A stretch of DNA of 46,657 nucleotides from positions 1 to 46,657 of the forward strand of contig NZ_MDEE01000038.1 of NCBI RefSeq assembly GCF_002939865.1. The letters are read 5' to 3'. This stretch comes from Xanthomonas dyei (GTDB lineage Bacteria > Pseudomonadota > Gammaproteobacteria > Xanthomonadales > Xanthomonadaceae). The translations under genes were made by a program, and so were the position numbers. Of the stretch, positions 26,903 to 35,584 are shown one piece after another (position 1 is the first letter of the stretch; each line of letters begins with the position of its first letter). The notes under the pieces are model-generated. The model searched no databases and was not told the origin of the DNA. It worked only from the letters and a program-made list of their open reading frames with translations.

Positions 26903-27783
26903 CACTCGGCCGGCGACTGCAGAAGCGCGCAGCTGCACGCGCGTGGCGCAGGTAAATTGACGTGAATTAATTGCTGCGGCGATTGCGCGCGGCGCTGCAA
27001 CTGCAGAATTCTTTTGCAACTACCTGCAATATATAGGTAACACCCTTGACTTAATCGAGTCGAAGGGCAGTTTCGAATATCTAAGGCAGCATTTGGTAAC
27101 CCGCTGATCAAGTGATGCAGCCGCATCCATTCGGCATTCGATATTTCTTACTTAGAGCGGCTAACAAAACGTAGCGAGCAGTCGTCAGGTAGGTGTGGAC
27201 GGCGCGCTCAGCACCGGAGTGTACGCGTGGACCACGCCGCACCGAGCACCGGCCGCGCCCGCCTGACGGTGAGCACATTCGGTTTGTTAGCTGCCCTTAA
27301 TGCACATGCAGGTTCTCCCGGCATGGAGATGTCGCGCCACCGAGCGGGAATGCACAGCCCACTGTCTGCAGCGCCGCGATAGCGAGTTACCAGTAGGGAA
27401 CCATGAGTTGCGCATCGCGCTGCCGACTTCAATCGTCCTGCGAATCTACTGCGTCAAATGCCTGGTAAATGCAGAGCGGCGAATAAGCGCCTCACGCAGC
27501 GCGCGTTCGCACTCGGAGTGCGGGCTTCGTTGTTGGGAAATCCTGGGCTATCCGATAAGCACATCATCTGGCGCTGCCAACTTGCAATCGCATTATCGGC
27601 ATATCGCATACCCCCACTTTTTAAAGCCTGCTGGTCGATACGCGCCTGATTGCACGTCGTTACCGGATAGAAGACCTGCACCACCAGCAAGGAATTGCTC
27701 CTGCGGCGGGAAGTCTTCGAATCCCCGGTCGCTCTCCACGCAAGCCGTACTTTTCGGGTCACCACATGATGAGGCACCACACC
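26903..27783. other. Long intergenic region with a dispersed element
   Basis: About 880 bases with no credible gene. 26950-27150 is comparatively AT-rich (for instance CAATATATAGG near 27028), followed by the 138-bp repeat at 27157-27294. The open frames crossing 27300-27780 on either strand lack ribosome binding sites and resemblance to any family I know. It probably contains the lipA promoter and old insertion debris. Confidence 0.4.
27157..27294. repeat. 138-bp dispersed element with inverted ends
   Basis: The ends GCGGCTAACAAAACG (27157-27171) and CGGTTTGTTAGCTGC (27280-27294) are inverted repeats matching at 13 of 15 positions. The interior is GC-rich (GTCGTCAGGTAGGTGTGGAC ... GGCCGCGCCCGCCTGACGG) and has internal complementarity (GTCAGG/CCTGAC). 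I recall this sequence type as common in Xanthomonas intergenic DNA; a decayed relative is at 15805. It looks like a non-autonomous, MITE-like element. Confidence 0.7.
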
Positions 27784-29046
27784 ATGGTCCAGCAACGGAT
27801 TCGCAATGCGTCACACCTGTTCACGGCTATTGGGACGGCGCTCGCCTTGCTGCCGATGATCGCAATGGCATCGCCTGCGCGCGGCACCCTGCTCAACAGT
27901 AACTTCCTGAGCAGCTACACCCGCTCGGCACTTGCCGCCTTGCTGCCCGACGACAAGGCCAGCGACCTTCCGACATGCGATGTTCGCGTGGCCGAGTTCA
28001 CCTACGCCACGATCGGTGTCCAAGGAGAGCCGACCACCGCGTCGGGCGTTCTGCTGGTGCCGGGCGGCACACGCTGCACAGGCCCCTACCCCTTACTGAG
28101 CTGGAACCAGGGCACCCAACCCAAACGTACCGCGGAACAGGCGAAGGACATCCGCGATGCAAAGGGCGACGACCCGCTTGTGACTCGACTGGCAGGCACC
28201 GGCTATGTGGTGGTCAGCACCGATTACCTGGGACTGGGCAAGTCGCAGTATCCGTTCCATCCTTATCTGCACGCGGCCACCGAAGCCAGTGCGAGCATCG
28301 ATGCGATGCGCGCCGCACGCCAGGTTCTGGCACGTTTGCACACGCCACTGTCGGGCAAGGTCATGCTGTCGGGATATTCGCAAGGCGGGCATGCGGCGAT
28401 GGCGACCCAGCGCGAGATCGAGGCGCACGACTCCAAGGAATTCAATCTGGTGGCCAGCGCGCCGATCTCCGGGCCGTATGCGCTGAGTCAGACCTTCCTG
28501 GACAGCTGGAGCGGAACCAATGCGGTTGGCGAAAGCACGTTCGGCTTGGTGCTGGTCACTTACGCGCTGGTCGGCATGCAGCATGCGTATCACAACATCT
28601 ATCTCGCGCCGTCGCAGGTCTTTCAGGACCCGTGGGCGGGCAAGGTCGAGGGATACTTTCCGGGTAAGGATGAGCTGACCGATCTTGCGATCGGCGACGC
28701 ACTGCCGGGCATCGACAAGATCGGCAGCTATTTCCAGCCGAGTTTCTACAAGGATGTCCCGCGCAATCCGAACAATCCGTTCCGCAGGGACTTGGTGCGC
28801 AACGATCTGCTGGATTGGACGCCACGCACACGCACGCTACTGTGCGGCTCGTCCAATGACGCCACCGTTCCGCTGAAGAACGCCACTACCGCCATCGACA
28901 GCTTCAGGCGACACGGCAGTATGCAGGTCTCGGTGCTGGATCTGGGAAGCGGCAACCGCGACGACAACAGCGCTCTGGAGCACCTGATCATCAAGGAGAG
29001 CTGCATGATTGCCGTGCGCCAGCAGCTGCTGGACAAGCAGCGCTAA
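27784..29046 (+). CDS. lipA: Secreted lipase/esterase LipA
   Basis: A 420-residue secreted alpha/beta hydrolase of the LIP (secretory lipase) family, resembling the LipA esterase that Xanthomonas exports by the type II system as a plant cell-wall-degrading virulence factor. A signal peptide (about 1-30, hydrophobic core FTAIGTALALLPMIAMA) precedes the mature part. The nucleophile elbow is GYSQGG with Ser199. The acid is probably the Asp of CGSSNDATVP and the histidine that of ALEHLIIKES. Start 27784 has GAGG upstream; ATGs at 27766/27769 in frame would lengthen the n-region. The name rests on recall of family features. Confidence 0.8.
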   Translation: MVQQRIRNASHLFTAIGTALALLPMIAMASPARGTLLNSNFLSSYTRSALAALLPDDKASDLPTCDVRVAEFTYATIGVQGEPTTASGVLLVPGGTRCTGPYPLLSWNQGTQPKRTAEQAKDIRDAKGDDPLVTRLAGTGYVVVSTDYLGLGKSQYPFHPYLHAATEASASIDAMRAARQVLARLHTPLSGKVMLSGYSQGGHAAMATQREIEAHDSKEFNLVASAPISGPYALSQTFLDSWSGTNAVGESTFGLVLVTYALVGMQHAYHNIYLAPSQVFQDPWAGKVEGYFPGKDELTDLAIGDALPGIDKIGSYFQPSFYKDVPRNPNNPFRRDLVRNDLLDWTPRTRTLLCGSSNDATVPLKNATTAIDSFRRHGSMQVSVLDLGSGNRDDNSALEHLIIKESCMIAVRQQLLDKQR

Positions 29047-29082
29047 AGACGAGCGAGCGACGCATCGTAGCGCTGCGAGATA

Positions 29083-29124
29083 ACGACACCGCAGGCGGCG
29101 CACTGCCGCCGCCTGCGGTGTCGT
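29083..29124 (+). terminator. Long hairpin downstream of lipA
   Basis: An 18-bp perfect stem (ACGACACCGCAGGCGGCG with its complement) around a 6-base loop, 37 bases after the lipA stop. No U-run follows, but the stem is exceptionally stable and may end or protect the lipA mRNA. Confidence 0.7.
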
Positions 29125-29266
29125 CACCCGGTCTATCCGAAGTGACGAGGACCGAGCGAATCGATTCGCACGTCGACGTGGCAGCAGGCGTTGCGCTAAC
29201 GGCGTAGGCTGGGTAGCGATACAGGCAATGCAGTGCGCCTGGACCAGGCATCGGCACAAAGAAAAA

Positions 29267-29294
29267 CAGCCACTCAACTTTCGCTGAGTGGCTG
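29267..29294 (-). terminator. Terminator of the tRNA cluster
   Basis: Minus strand: CAGCCACTCA-GCGAAAGT-TGAGTGGCTG followed by TTTTTCTTTG, directly after tRNA-Lys. Perfect 10-bp stem with U-tail. Confidence 0.92.
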
Positions 29295-29300
29295 CCTGTC

Positions 29301-29376
29301 TGGTGGGCCGTCAAGGATTCGAACCTTGGACCTATTGATTAAGAGTCAACTGCTCTACCAACTGAGCTAACGGCCC
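29301..29376 (-). tRNA. tRNA-Lys (CTT)
   Basis: 76 bases including CCA. Acceptor GGGCCGT pairs with ACGGCCC; T-arm AGGTTCGAATCCT; anticodon loop CTCTTAA with anticodon CTT. Last of the four-tRNA transcript Pro-Arg-His-Lys. Confidence 0.96.
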
Positions 29377-29460
29377 TGAAACTGAGTCGCGCATCTTAAG
29401 CGCTTTTTTGCTTCGTTGCAACACCCCGCGATGCGTCGGGTCAAACTTTCCTGCAATCAG

Positions 29461-29537
29461 TGGGGTGGCTGAGGGGACTCGAACCCCCGACATCTGGAAT
29501 CACAATCCAGTACTCTAACCAGCTGAGCTACAGCCAC
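29461..29537 (-). tRNA. tRNA-His (GTG)
   Basis: 77 bases including CCA. Acceptor GTGGCTG pairs with CAGCCAC. The base before the acceptor on the minus strand is G (29538), matching the G-1 needed by tRNA-His and facing C73. Anticodon loop TTGTGAT with anticodon GTG. Confidence 0.97.
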
Positions 29538-29569
29538 CACTGAAAACCTACTTCCTACCGTACCGCCGA

Positions 29570-29646
29570 TGGCGCGCCCGACAGGACTCGAACCTGTAAC
29601 CGCCGGCTTAGAAGGCCGGTGCTCTATCCGGTTGAGCTACGGGCGC
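29570..29646 (-). tRNA. tRNA-Arg (TCT)
   Basis: 77 bases including CCA. Acceptor GCGCCCG pairs with CGGGCGC; T-arm AGGTTCGAGTCCT; anticodon loop CTTCTAA with anticodon TCT, the rare AGA decoder in this GC-rich genome. Confidence 0.97.
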
Positions 29647-29688
29647 CCGGACCGAACTTCGCATTCCCACGCCGTCAAGAGCTCGGAA

Positions 29689-29765
29689 TGGTCGGGGTAG
29701 AGGGATTCGAACCCCCGACATCCTGCTCCCAAAGCAGGCGCGCTACCAGACTGCGCTATACCCCG
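29689..29765 (-). tRNA. tRNA-Pro (TGG)
   Basis: 77 bases including CCA. Acceptor CGGGGTA pairs with TACCCCG; T-arm GGGTTCGAATCCC; anticodon loop TTTGGGA with anticodon TGG. First of the four-tRNA transcript. Confidence 0.97.
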
Positions 29766-29915
29766 GCGGGACCTTTCCATCCCGAAGGCTGGAAAGGTCG
29801 GCTATTTTGGGAACGATTGGCCTCGCTGTCAATCACCCTGTGTAAATCGGGCGATCCGGTATCCTCATCGCAACGCTCACCTGCACGGCGAGCACCACTT
29901 TCATGGAGAACACGC

Positions 29916-30677
29916 ATGCGTAGCGGTAACCCGGCTCTTCGGGAATCCACGTTCCTCGACCTCGGCTCCGGCTCGGTGGTCACCCGCGACGGTCAGGCGA
30001 TGACCCTCAACGGCACCGTCAACAAGACTGGCCTGCTGTTGCTGATGGCCGTCGCCACCGCGGCTTTCGCCTGGTCGCAATCGATCGGCGCCGATGGCGC
30101 ACCGCTGCCGGCAGCGCGCCTGTACATGATCGCCGGTGCGATTGGCGGGCTGGTGTTTGCACTGGCGACCAGCTTCAAACCGACCTGGGCACCGGTCACC
30201 GCGCCGCTGTACGCGCTGGTGGAAGGCTTTTTCCTGGGGTCGATTTCGGCGGTGTACGAGGCACGTTTCAACGGCATCGTGTTCCAGGCGGTGCTGCTGA
30301 CCTTCGGCACCATGTTCGCGCTGTTGTTCGCGTATCGCAGCGGCTTGATCAAGGCCACCGAGAACTTCAAGCTCGGCGTGGTCGCGGCCACCGGCGGCAT
30401 CGCGCTGGTGTACCTGGCTACCATCGTGCTGGGCTTCTTCGGTGTGCGCATTCCCTTCATCCACGACTCGGGCCTGATCGGCATCGGCTTCAGTCTGTTC
30501 GTGGTGGTGGTGGCAGCGCTGAATCTGGTGCTGGACTTCGACTTCATCGAAAGCGGCGTCGAGCAGGGTGCACCCAAGCACATGGAGTGGTACGGCGCGT
30601 TCGGCCTGATGGTGACGCTGGTGTGGCTGTACATCGAGTTTTTGCGCTTGCTGTCGAAGCTGCAGTCGCGCAATTGA
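29916..30677 (+). CDS. Bax inhibitor-1/YccA-family membrane protein
   Basis: A 253-residue integral membrane protein with about seven hydrophobic segments (first at about 37-55, last LMVTLVWLYIEFLRLL). It resembles the bacterial Bax inhibitor-1 branch with a conserved N-terminal start RSGNPAL, rather than Escherichia coli YccA itself. The late acidic pair in LDFDFIESGVEQGAPKHMEWYGAFG matches the diaspartyl region that controls ion leak in the family. The role is uncertain, perhaps calcium/proton leak or modulation of FtsH. The start has GGAGAA 10 bases upstream; the frame extends back into the tRNA-Pro region but is not coding there. Confidence 0.88.
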   Translation: MRSGNPALRESTFLDLGSGSVVTRDGQAMTLNGTVNKTGLLLLMAVATAAFAWSQSIGADGAPLPAARLYMIAGAIGGLVFALATSFKPTWAPVTAPLYALVEGFFLGSISAVYEARFNGIVFQAVLLTFGTMFALLFAYRSGLIKATENFKLGVVAATGGIALVYLATIVLGFFGVRIPFIHDSGLIGIGFSLFVVVVAALNLVLDFDFIESGVEQGAPKHMEWYGAFGLMVTLVWLYIEFLRLLSKLQSRN

Positions 30678-30680
30678 GCG

Positions 30681-30702
30681 GGGAATCGGGAATCGGGAAT
30701 CG
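30681..30702. repeat. GGGAATC short tandem array
   Basis: Three exact tandem copies of the 7-base unit GGGAATC plus G, just after the stop of the Bax-inhibitor-like gene. The same kind of unit recurs at 40716-40845. Confidence 0.8.
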
Positions 30703-30760
30703 CAATAGCGATCGCTTGGCCTGATGGTTTGACACTGACGTTAAGCAATCCGCTTCCACC

Positions 30761-30794
30761 AAAAAGAAAGGGCGCCTAGGCGCCCTTTCTTTTT
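30761..30794. terminator. Perfect bidirectional terminator
   Basis: A 34-base perfect palindrome: AAAAAGAAAGGGCGCC followed by TA and its exact complement. It gives a strong stem flanked by A-run and T-run in both directions, shared by the converging Bax-inhibitor-like and isocitrate dehydrogenase genes. Confidence 0.95.
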
Positions 30795-30813
30795 GTGCGA
30801 TCTACCCGCGCGC

Positions 30814-31821
30814 TCAGAGGCGGCTGGCGATGGCCTTGGCGAAGCCCATGGTGTTGCCGGTGCCGCCCAGGTCGGGGGTCAGCGAGTCCTTGGCTTCCAG
30901 CGTGGCGACGATCGCTTCGCGCAGGCGCTCGGCGTTTTGCGGCTGTCCGATGTGGTCGAGCATCTGCGCGGCGCCCAGCAGCAGTGCGCATGGATTGGCC
31001 TTGCCCTGCCCTGCGATGTCCGGCGCCGAGCCATGCACAGCCTCGAAGATCGCCGCATCCAGACCGATATTGGCACCCGGGGCCAGACCCAGGCCGCCGA
31101 CCAGACCGGCGCACAGGTCGGAGATGATGTCGCCGAACAGGTTGGTGGTCACGATGATGTCGAACTGTTCCGGACGCATCACCAGCTGCATGCAGGTGTT
31201 GTCGACGATCATTTCCTGGAATTCGATTTCCGGGTACTGCGTGGCGACGTCACGGGCGACTTTCAGGAACAGGCCCGAGGTCGACTTGATGATGTTGGCC
31301 TTGTGCACCGCGGTGACCTTCTTGCGGCCGGTGGCGCGCGCCAGGTCGAAGGCGTAGCGCACGATGCGCTCGGAGCCCTTGCGGGTGACGCGGGCGCCGG
31401 AGAAGGCGGTCTCGCCATCCTCGGACACGGTCTGGCCTTCGCTCAGATACGCGCCCTCGGTGTTTTCGCGCACCGTGATCAGGTCAACGCCATCGGCGAA
31501 ACGCGACTTGGTGTTGGGGAACGACTTAGCCGGACGCACGTTGGCGTACAGGTCGAACTTGCGACGCATGGCCACGTTGATCGAGCTGAAACCTTCGCCG
31601 ACCGGCGTGGTCAGCGGGCTTTTCAGCGCCACCTTGTTCTTGGTGATCGAGGCCAGGGTGGACTCGGGCAGCAGATCGCCGTGCTTTTCCAGCGCGACCA
31701 GGCCAGCGTCTGCGTACTCGTAGGTCAGGCCAGCTTGCAGCGCGTCGAGCACGAACAGCGTGGCATCCATGATCTCCGGGCCAATACCGTCGCCGCGGAT
31801 GACCGTGATTGTCTGCGTCAT
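30814..31821 (-). CDS. NAD-dependent isocitrate dehydrogenase
   Basis: A 335-residue beta-decarboxylating dehydrogenase of the type I group that oxidises isocitrate to 2-oxoglutarate in the citric acid cycle. GDGIGPEI at 10-17; substrate motif SSINVAMRRKFDLYANVRP from 79 (the phosphorylation-type Ser and three Arg); RENTEGAY at 118-125; metal-binding Asp residues in FGDIISD. The cofactor loop HGSAPDIAGQGKA has Asp268-Ile269 and Ala275 where NADP enzymes have Lys/Tyr-type residues, so NAD is preferred, as described for Xanthomonas campestris. Isopropylmalate dehydrogenase (LeuB) is less likely given the SSINV motif. Confidence 0.9.
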   Translation of the reverse strand: MTQTITVIRGDGIGPEIMDATLFVLDALQAGLTYEYADAGLVALEKHGDLLPESTLASITKNKVALKSPLTTPVGEGFSSINVAMRRKFDLYANVRPAKSFPNTKSRFADGVDLITVRENTEGAYLSEGQTVSEDGETAFSGARVTRKGSERIVRYAFDLARATGRKKVTAVHKANIIKSTSGLFLKVARDVATQYPEIEFQEMIVDNTCMQLVMRPEQFDIIVTTNLFGDIISDLCAGLVGGLGLAPGANIGLDAAIFEAVHGSAPDIAGQGKANPCALLLGAAQMLDHIGQPQNAERLREAIVATLEAKDSLTPDLGGTGNTMGFAKAIASRL

Positions 31822-32149
31822 AACGTTGGGGTTCCGAACTTGAAGGGGGGAGCGCCAGCCGTCAAACCCGGCAGAGCGGCGCAAGGAGGTTTCACCGGCA
31901 ATTATGCCCGATGCCGCTGACCGCGCCCAAACCGACCATCGTCTAAGGGGCTGGCAACAGGGGCAGCGGCCGCAGCGCGCGTGGCCCGGACGGGCGTCGA
32001 CCCGGTGCGTGTCCTCCCAACCCCTGCAGGCTCTCCAGGACACCGCGCGCGGCAGCGCGAACCAGATCCCGTGCGCCGGATGGCGCCAGGCCCCCAAACG
32101 CAGTGCGCCGCCTCGATGGGCGGCGCACCGGAACCGCAGCTGCAGTGGA
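31822..32149. other. Intergenic region between AhpD-like gene and idh
   Basis: About 330 GC-rich bases with no gene call. It should contain the promoter of the isocitrate dehydrogenase gene. The only definite structure is the hairpin at 32103-32128, listed separately. Confidence 0.5.
32103..32128 (-). terminator. Hairpin downstream of the AhpD-like gene
   Basis: GTGCGCCGCC-TCGATG-GGCGGCGCAC is a perfect 10-bp stem 21 bases after the stop of the carboxymuconolactone decarboxylase-family gene. Only a short TTT follows on the minus strand (TGCGTTTGGGG). Confidence 0.6.
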
Positions 32150-32545
32150 TCAGCCGTGGCTGTGTTCGGCCGGCGCAGGCGCGCCGCCTTCGAGCTGGTC
32201 GAGGAAATCCACCGCGCGGCGCAGATGCGGGATCACGATGGAGCCACCGACCACCAGGCCGACCGAGAAGGTCTCGAAGAACTCTTCGCGGGTGACGCCG
32301 GCCTCCTTGCATTGCGCCACGTGGTAGCTGATGCAGTCGTCGCAACGCAGCACCATCGAGGCGACCAGGCCGAGCAGCTCCTTGGTCTTCACGTCCAGCG
32401 CGCCGGCCTGGTAGGTCTGGGTATCCAGCGCGAAGAAGCGCCGCACCACCTGATTGGGCTCGGCCAGGATGCGCTGGTTCATGCGCTGGCGAAACTCGGT
32501 GAACTCGCGCAGGCGATCGGCGCTTCCGTCGTCGGAACCACTCAT
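32150..32545 (-). CDS. AhpD-like (CMD family) protein
   Basis: A 131-residue protein of the carboxymuconolactone decarboxylase/AhpD family. The redox motif is CDDCISYH (Cys68, Cys71, His75), the CxxCxxxH arrangement of peroxidase-linked AhpD proteins, so a thiol-dependent peroxide-removing role is likelier than decarboxylation. The His/Gly-rich tail (AEHSHG) might bind metal. Its ATG overlaps the glutaredoxin stop by four bases, which supports a shared thiol-redox function. Confidence 0.87.
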   Translation of the reverse strand: MSGSDDGSADRLREFTEFRQRMNQRILAEPNQVVRRFFALDTQTYQAGALDVKTKELLGLVASMVLRCDDCISYHVAQCKEAGVTREEFFETFSVGLVVGGSIVIPHLRRAVDFLDQLEGGAPAPAEHSHG

Positions 32546-32847
32546 GCCTGACCGCCTGCGGTGGCGAAAAGCGGTTCGAGTTTGCCGGCGCGGTGCATGG
32601 CCATCATGTCGTCGTAGCCGCCCACGTGGACGTCCCCGACGAAGATCTGCGGCACACTGGTGCGGCGCGCCAGGGCGACCATCTTGTCGCGCTCGGCCGG
32701 GTCCAGGTCGATCCGCACCTCGGTCCAGGTCTGGCCCTTGCTCTTGAGGAAGTTCTTGGCCGCCACGCAATACGGGCAGATGGCGGTGGAATACAGGGTG
32801 ATCTGCGGGCCGGTGGCCGCGTCCTGCCCGGTGTGGTCTTGGCTCAC
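32542..32847 (-). CDS. grxC: Glutaredoxin 3
   Basis: A 101-residue dithiol glutaredoxin with CPYC (Cys24, Cys27), the cis-Pro loop TSVPQIFVG and the glutathione-binding GGYDD. It reduces disulfides using glutathione. The GTG start at 32847 is chosen because GGAG lies 8 bases upstream; an in-frame ATG at 32907 would add 20 residues not seen in the family. It is translationally coupled to the AhpD-like gene. Confidence 0.9.
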   Translation of the reverse strand: MSQDHTGQDAATGPQITLYSTAICPYCVAAKNFLKSKGQTWTEVRIDLDPAERDKMVALARRTSVPQIFVGDVHVGGYDDMMAMHRAGKLEPLFATAGGQA

Positions 32848-32996
32848 AGGAAACTCCGTGGTGGGTCTGAGGTCTGACACATGGTAGCGGGCGACTGGAA
32901 TTTCCATGTCGTCACCGCAACACTGTGGATTAATTGCCGATTCACGCCGCTGCGCTGCGCTGCCCGCATGCTCCGCGCATCACCTGGGAGTTTCAC

Positions 32997-34643
32997 TTGC
33001 GCCTGCTTCCGCTCGCCACCGCCCTCACCCTGGTTCTCGCCATGGGCGTGGCACCTGCGCAGGAAAGCCGCCTGCCCGATATCGGCTCGTCGGCGGGCGA
33101 GCTGCTGACTCCGGCCCGTCAGGCCGAGTACGGCAAGATGATGCTGGCCGAGTTGCGCAACTACGACTATGTGCTGGACGACCCGCTGATCGGCGACTGG
33201 CTGCAGACCATGGGCACCCGCCTGGGTGCCAACAGCGACCAGCCGCAGCAGCCATTTACCTTTTTCATGCTGCGCGACCGCCAGATCAATGCGTTCGCCA
33301 CGCTGGGCGGCTATATCGCGGTCAATGCCGGGCTGGTGCTGACCGCCGAGCGCGAGGACGAAGTGGCCGCAGTGCTGTCGCACGAAATCGCCCACGTCAC
33401 CCAGCAGCACGTGTTGCGTGGGGTGGAACGGGCGCAGCGCGACCAGATTCCGATCCTGCTCGGCATGCTGGCGGCGGTGGTGGCGGCGCAGCAGGCCGGC
33501 GGCAATTCCAAGGGCGATGCCACCATGGCCACCATCACCAGTGCGATGGGGCTGATGCAGCAACGCCAGATCGACTACACCCGCTCCAACGAATCGGAGG
33601 CCGACCGGCTGGGCATTCGCACGCTGGTGCGCAGCGGCTACGACGTGGACGCGATGGCCGGCTTCTTCGAGCGCATGTCGGTGGCGATGCGCGCCAACGA
33701 GGGCGGCTACAGCGCGCCGGACTTCCTGCAGACCCACCCGGTCACCACCACCCGCATCAGCGAGGCCAAGGCGCGCGCCGAGCAGATGAAGAAGAACACC
33801 GTGGTGTTGACCACCTCGGTGCCGGGCGGAACGCGCCAGGAGCGCGTGGACCCGGCCGACCCGTCGTTGTCGGAACCGCTCAGCCGCAATGGCAATGCGC
33901 TGCTGCCGTATGCGCTGCGGCTGCCGGTGGATGCGTTGAGCCGTGGCGGCGATCAACAGGGCTTCGACTGGGCCAAGGAGCGTCTACGCGTGCTCAGCGC
34001 GAGCACGCCCGATGCGGCCATTCGCGAATACGAAAACCTGCGCCGCAGTGCCAAACAGGGCCTGACCGATGCGCAGCGTTATGGGCTGGCGCTGGCGCAA
34101 CTGCGCAACAGCGGGAGCCGGCCGAGCGAGCCGGTGGCCCAGTTGGCCGGCCTGCTGGAGACGCATCCGGACAACCTATGGCTGGCGCTGGGCCTGAGCG
34201 AAGCGCAGGCGCGCGTGGGCCAGCGCGAGGCGGCCAACGCACGCTTCGATGCGCTGCTGAAGCGGCTGCCGAACAACCGTGCAGTGGCGCTGACCTATGC
34301 CGGCGCGCTCAACGAGCAAGCCAGCAAGGAATCCGGCCAGCGCGCGCGCCAGGTGCTGGAACCCCTGCTCTACCGCAACGGCGAAGACCCGTTGCTGCAA
34401 CAGACCTACGCGCGCGCCTGCGAACTCGCTGGCGACCAGCTGCGTGCCAGCGAGGCCTATGCCGAATCGGCATCGCTGAACGGGCGCCCGGAGCAGGCCC
34501 TGATCCAGCTGGAAGCACTGAAAAAGAAAGATCTGGACTATGTGACACGAGCGCGCGTGGATGCGCGTATTGCCGCAATCACGCCGACGGTGCTGGAACT
34601 GCGTCGTCAAGGCATCCGCGACCCGGATCTGTCCACGCAGTGA
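32997..34643 (+). CDS. bepA: M48 metalloprotease with TPRs (BepA-like)
   Basis: A 548-residue periplasmic protease/chaperone for outer-membrane protein assembly. Signal peptide at about 1-22 (LPLATALTLVLAMGVAPAQ). The zinc motif is HEIAH with His129 and His133; the third ligand is the Glu of SNESEADRLG. The C-terminal half (about 330-530) is built of TPR-like helices rich in Ala, Leu and Arg, as in BepA/YfgC. The start is a TTG at 32997: it puts GGGAG 7 bases upstream and gives a proper signal peptide, whereas longer versions spoil it. Confidence 0.88.
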   Translation: MRLLPLATALTLVLAMGVAPAQESRLPDIGSSAGELLTPARQAEYGKMMLAELRNYDYVLDDPLIGDWLQTMGTRLGANSDQPQQPFTFFMLRDRQINAFATLGGYIAVNAGLVLTAEREDEVAAVLSHEIAHVTQQHVLRGVERAQRDQIPILLGMLAAVVAAQQAGGNSKGDATMATITSAMGLMQQRQIDYTRSNESEADRLGIRTLVRSGYDVDAMAGFFERMSVAMRANEGGYSAPDFLQTHPVTTTRISEAKARAEQMKKNTVVLTTSVPGGTRQERVDPADPSLSEPLSRNGNALLPYALRLPVDALSRGGDQQGFDWAKERLRVLSASTPDAAIREYENLRRSAKQGLTDAQRYGLALAQLRNSGSRPSEPVAQLAGLLETHPDNLWLALGLSEAQARVGQREAANARFDALLKRLPNNRAVALTYAGALNEQASKESGQRARQVLEPLLYRNGEDPLLQQTYARACELAGDQLRASEAYAESASLNGRPEQALIQLEALKKKDLDYVTRARVDARIAAITPTVLELRRQGIRDPDLSTQ

Positions 34644-34752
34644 CGGCGAGTGCGCGGATGCGTCCGCGGCAGCATGTTGTGCCTGGCTTGAACGCTTGCT
34701 GCGGCTCAGCCCGCTTCGCAAAACGAAAGTCTGGCGTGGAGCAACCCGCACC

Positions 34753-34770
34753 ATGTCACATTAGAGTCAC
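34753..34770 (+). promoter_or_regulatory. Pho box upstream of phoB
   Basis: ATGTCAC-ATTA-GAGTCAC: two 7-base half-sites, both containing GTCA, with a 4-base spacer. This is the layout of the PhoB box CTGTCAT-N4-CTGTCAT. A possible -10 (TCTACT or TAGTCT) follows within 10 bases, 40-50 bases before phoB. This implies autoregulation by phosphate starvation. Confidence 0.75.
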
Positions 34771-34818
34771 AAAACCGTAGTCTACTGGCGATCACCAAAG
34801 CCAGACGGTAAGCCCCGC

Positions 34819-35508
34819 GTGCAAAAACGCATTCTGATCGTCGATGACGAACCCGCGATCCGCGACATGGTGGCGTTCGCGCTGCGCAAAGGCGAGTTCG
34901 AGCCCATCCATGCCGGCGACGCGCGCGAGGCACAGACCGCCATTGCCGACCGCGTGCCCGACCTGATCCTGCTGGACTGGATGCTGCCGGGCACCAGCGG
35001 GCTGGATCTGGCGCGGCGCTGGCGCAAAGAACAGCTGACCCGGGAGATCCCGATCATCATGCTGACTGCGCGCGGCGAAGAGAACGACCGCGTCGGCGGG
35101 CTGGAAGCCGGCGTGGATGACTACGTGGTCAAGCCGTTCTCGGCACGCGAGCTGCTGGCGCGTATCCGAGCGGTGATGCGCCGCACCCGCGAAGACGACG
35201 AAGACGGCAGCGTGGCCGTGGGCCGGCTACGCATCGATGGCGCGGCGCACCGCGTGTTTGCCGGCGATGCGCCGGTGCCGATCGGCCCGACCGAATACCG
35301 CCTGCTGCACTTCTTCATGACCCATCCGGAGCGCGTGTATACGCGCACCCAGTTGCTGGACCATGTCTGGGGCGGCAGCGTGTATGTGGAAGAGCGCACC
35401 ATCGATGTGCACATCCGACGCCTGCGCAAGACGCTGGAACCGTTCGGCCTGGAAAACATGGTGCAGACCGTGCGCGGCTCGGGCTATCGTTTTTCGTCGG
35501 CAACCTAA
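34819..35508 (+). CDS. phoB: Phosphate response regulator PhoB
   Basis: A 229-residue OmpR-type regulator. The receiver domain has Asp9-Asp10, phospho-acceptor Asp53 in LLDWMLPG, and Lys in VVKPFSARELLARI. The winged-helix DNA-binding domain follows (TPTEYRLL-like GPTEYRLLHFFMTHPERVYTR, then the recognition helix region VYVEERTIDVHIRRLRKTL). It activates phosphate-starvation genes when phosphorylated by PhoR. GTG start. A Pho box lies just upstream, and phoR, ppk and ppx follow on the same strand. Confidence 0.96.
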   Translation: MQKRILIVDDEPAIRDMVAFALRKGEFEPIHAGDAREAQTAIADRVPDLILLDWMLPGTSGLDLARRWRKEQLTREIPIIMLTARGEENDRVGGLEAGVDDYVVKPFSARELLARIRAVMRRTREDDEDGSVAVGRLRIDGAAHRVFAGDAPVPIGPTEYRLLHFFMTHPERVYTRTQLLDHVWGGSVYVEERTIDVHIRRLRKTLEPFGLENMVQTVRGSGYRFSSAT

Positions 35509-35584
35509 GTACGTGCCGCACCGCAACCCGGCCGCTGTCTGGCCGGGTCGCCTGCCTACCTGACGCTTCGTGGTAACGCCTTCC

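Noticed and set aside
27300..27902. 200-codon plus-strand frame overlapping the start of lipA
   Set aside because: It runs in another frame into lipA, which has a clear signal peptide and GYSQGG nucleophile; the overlapping frame has no features.
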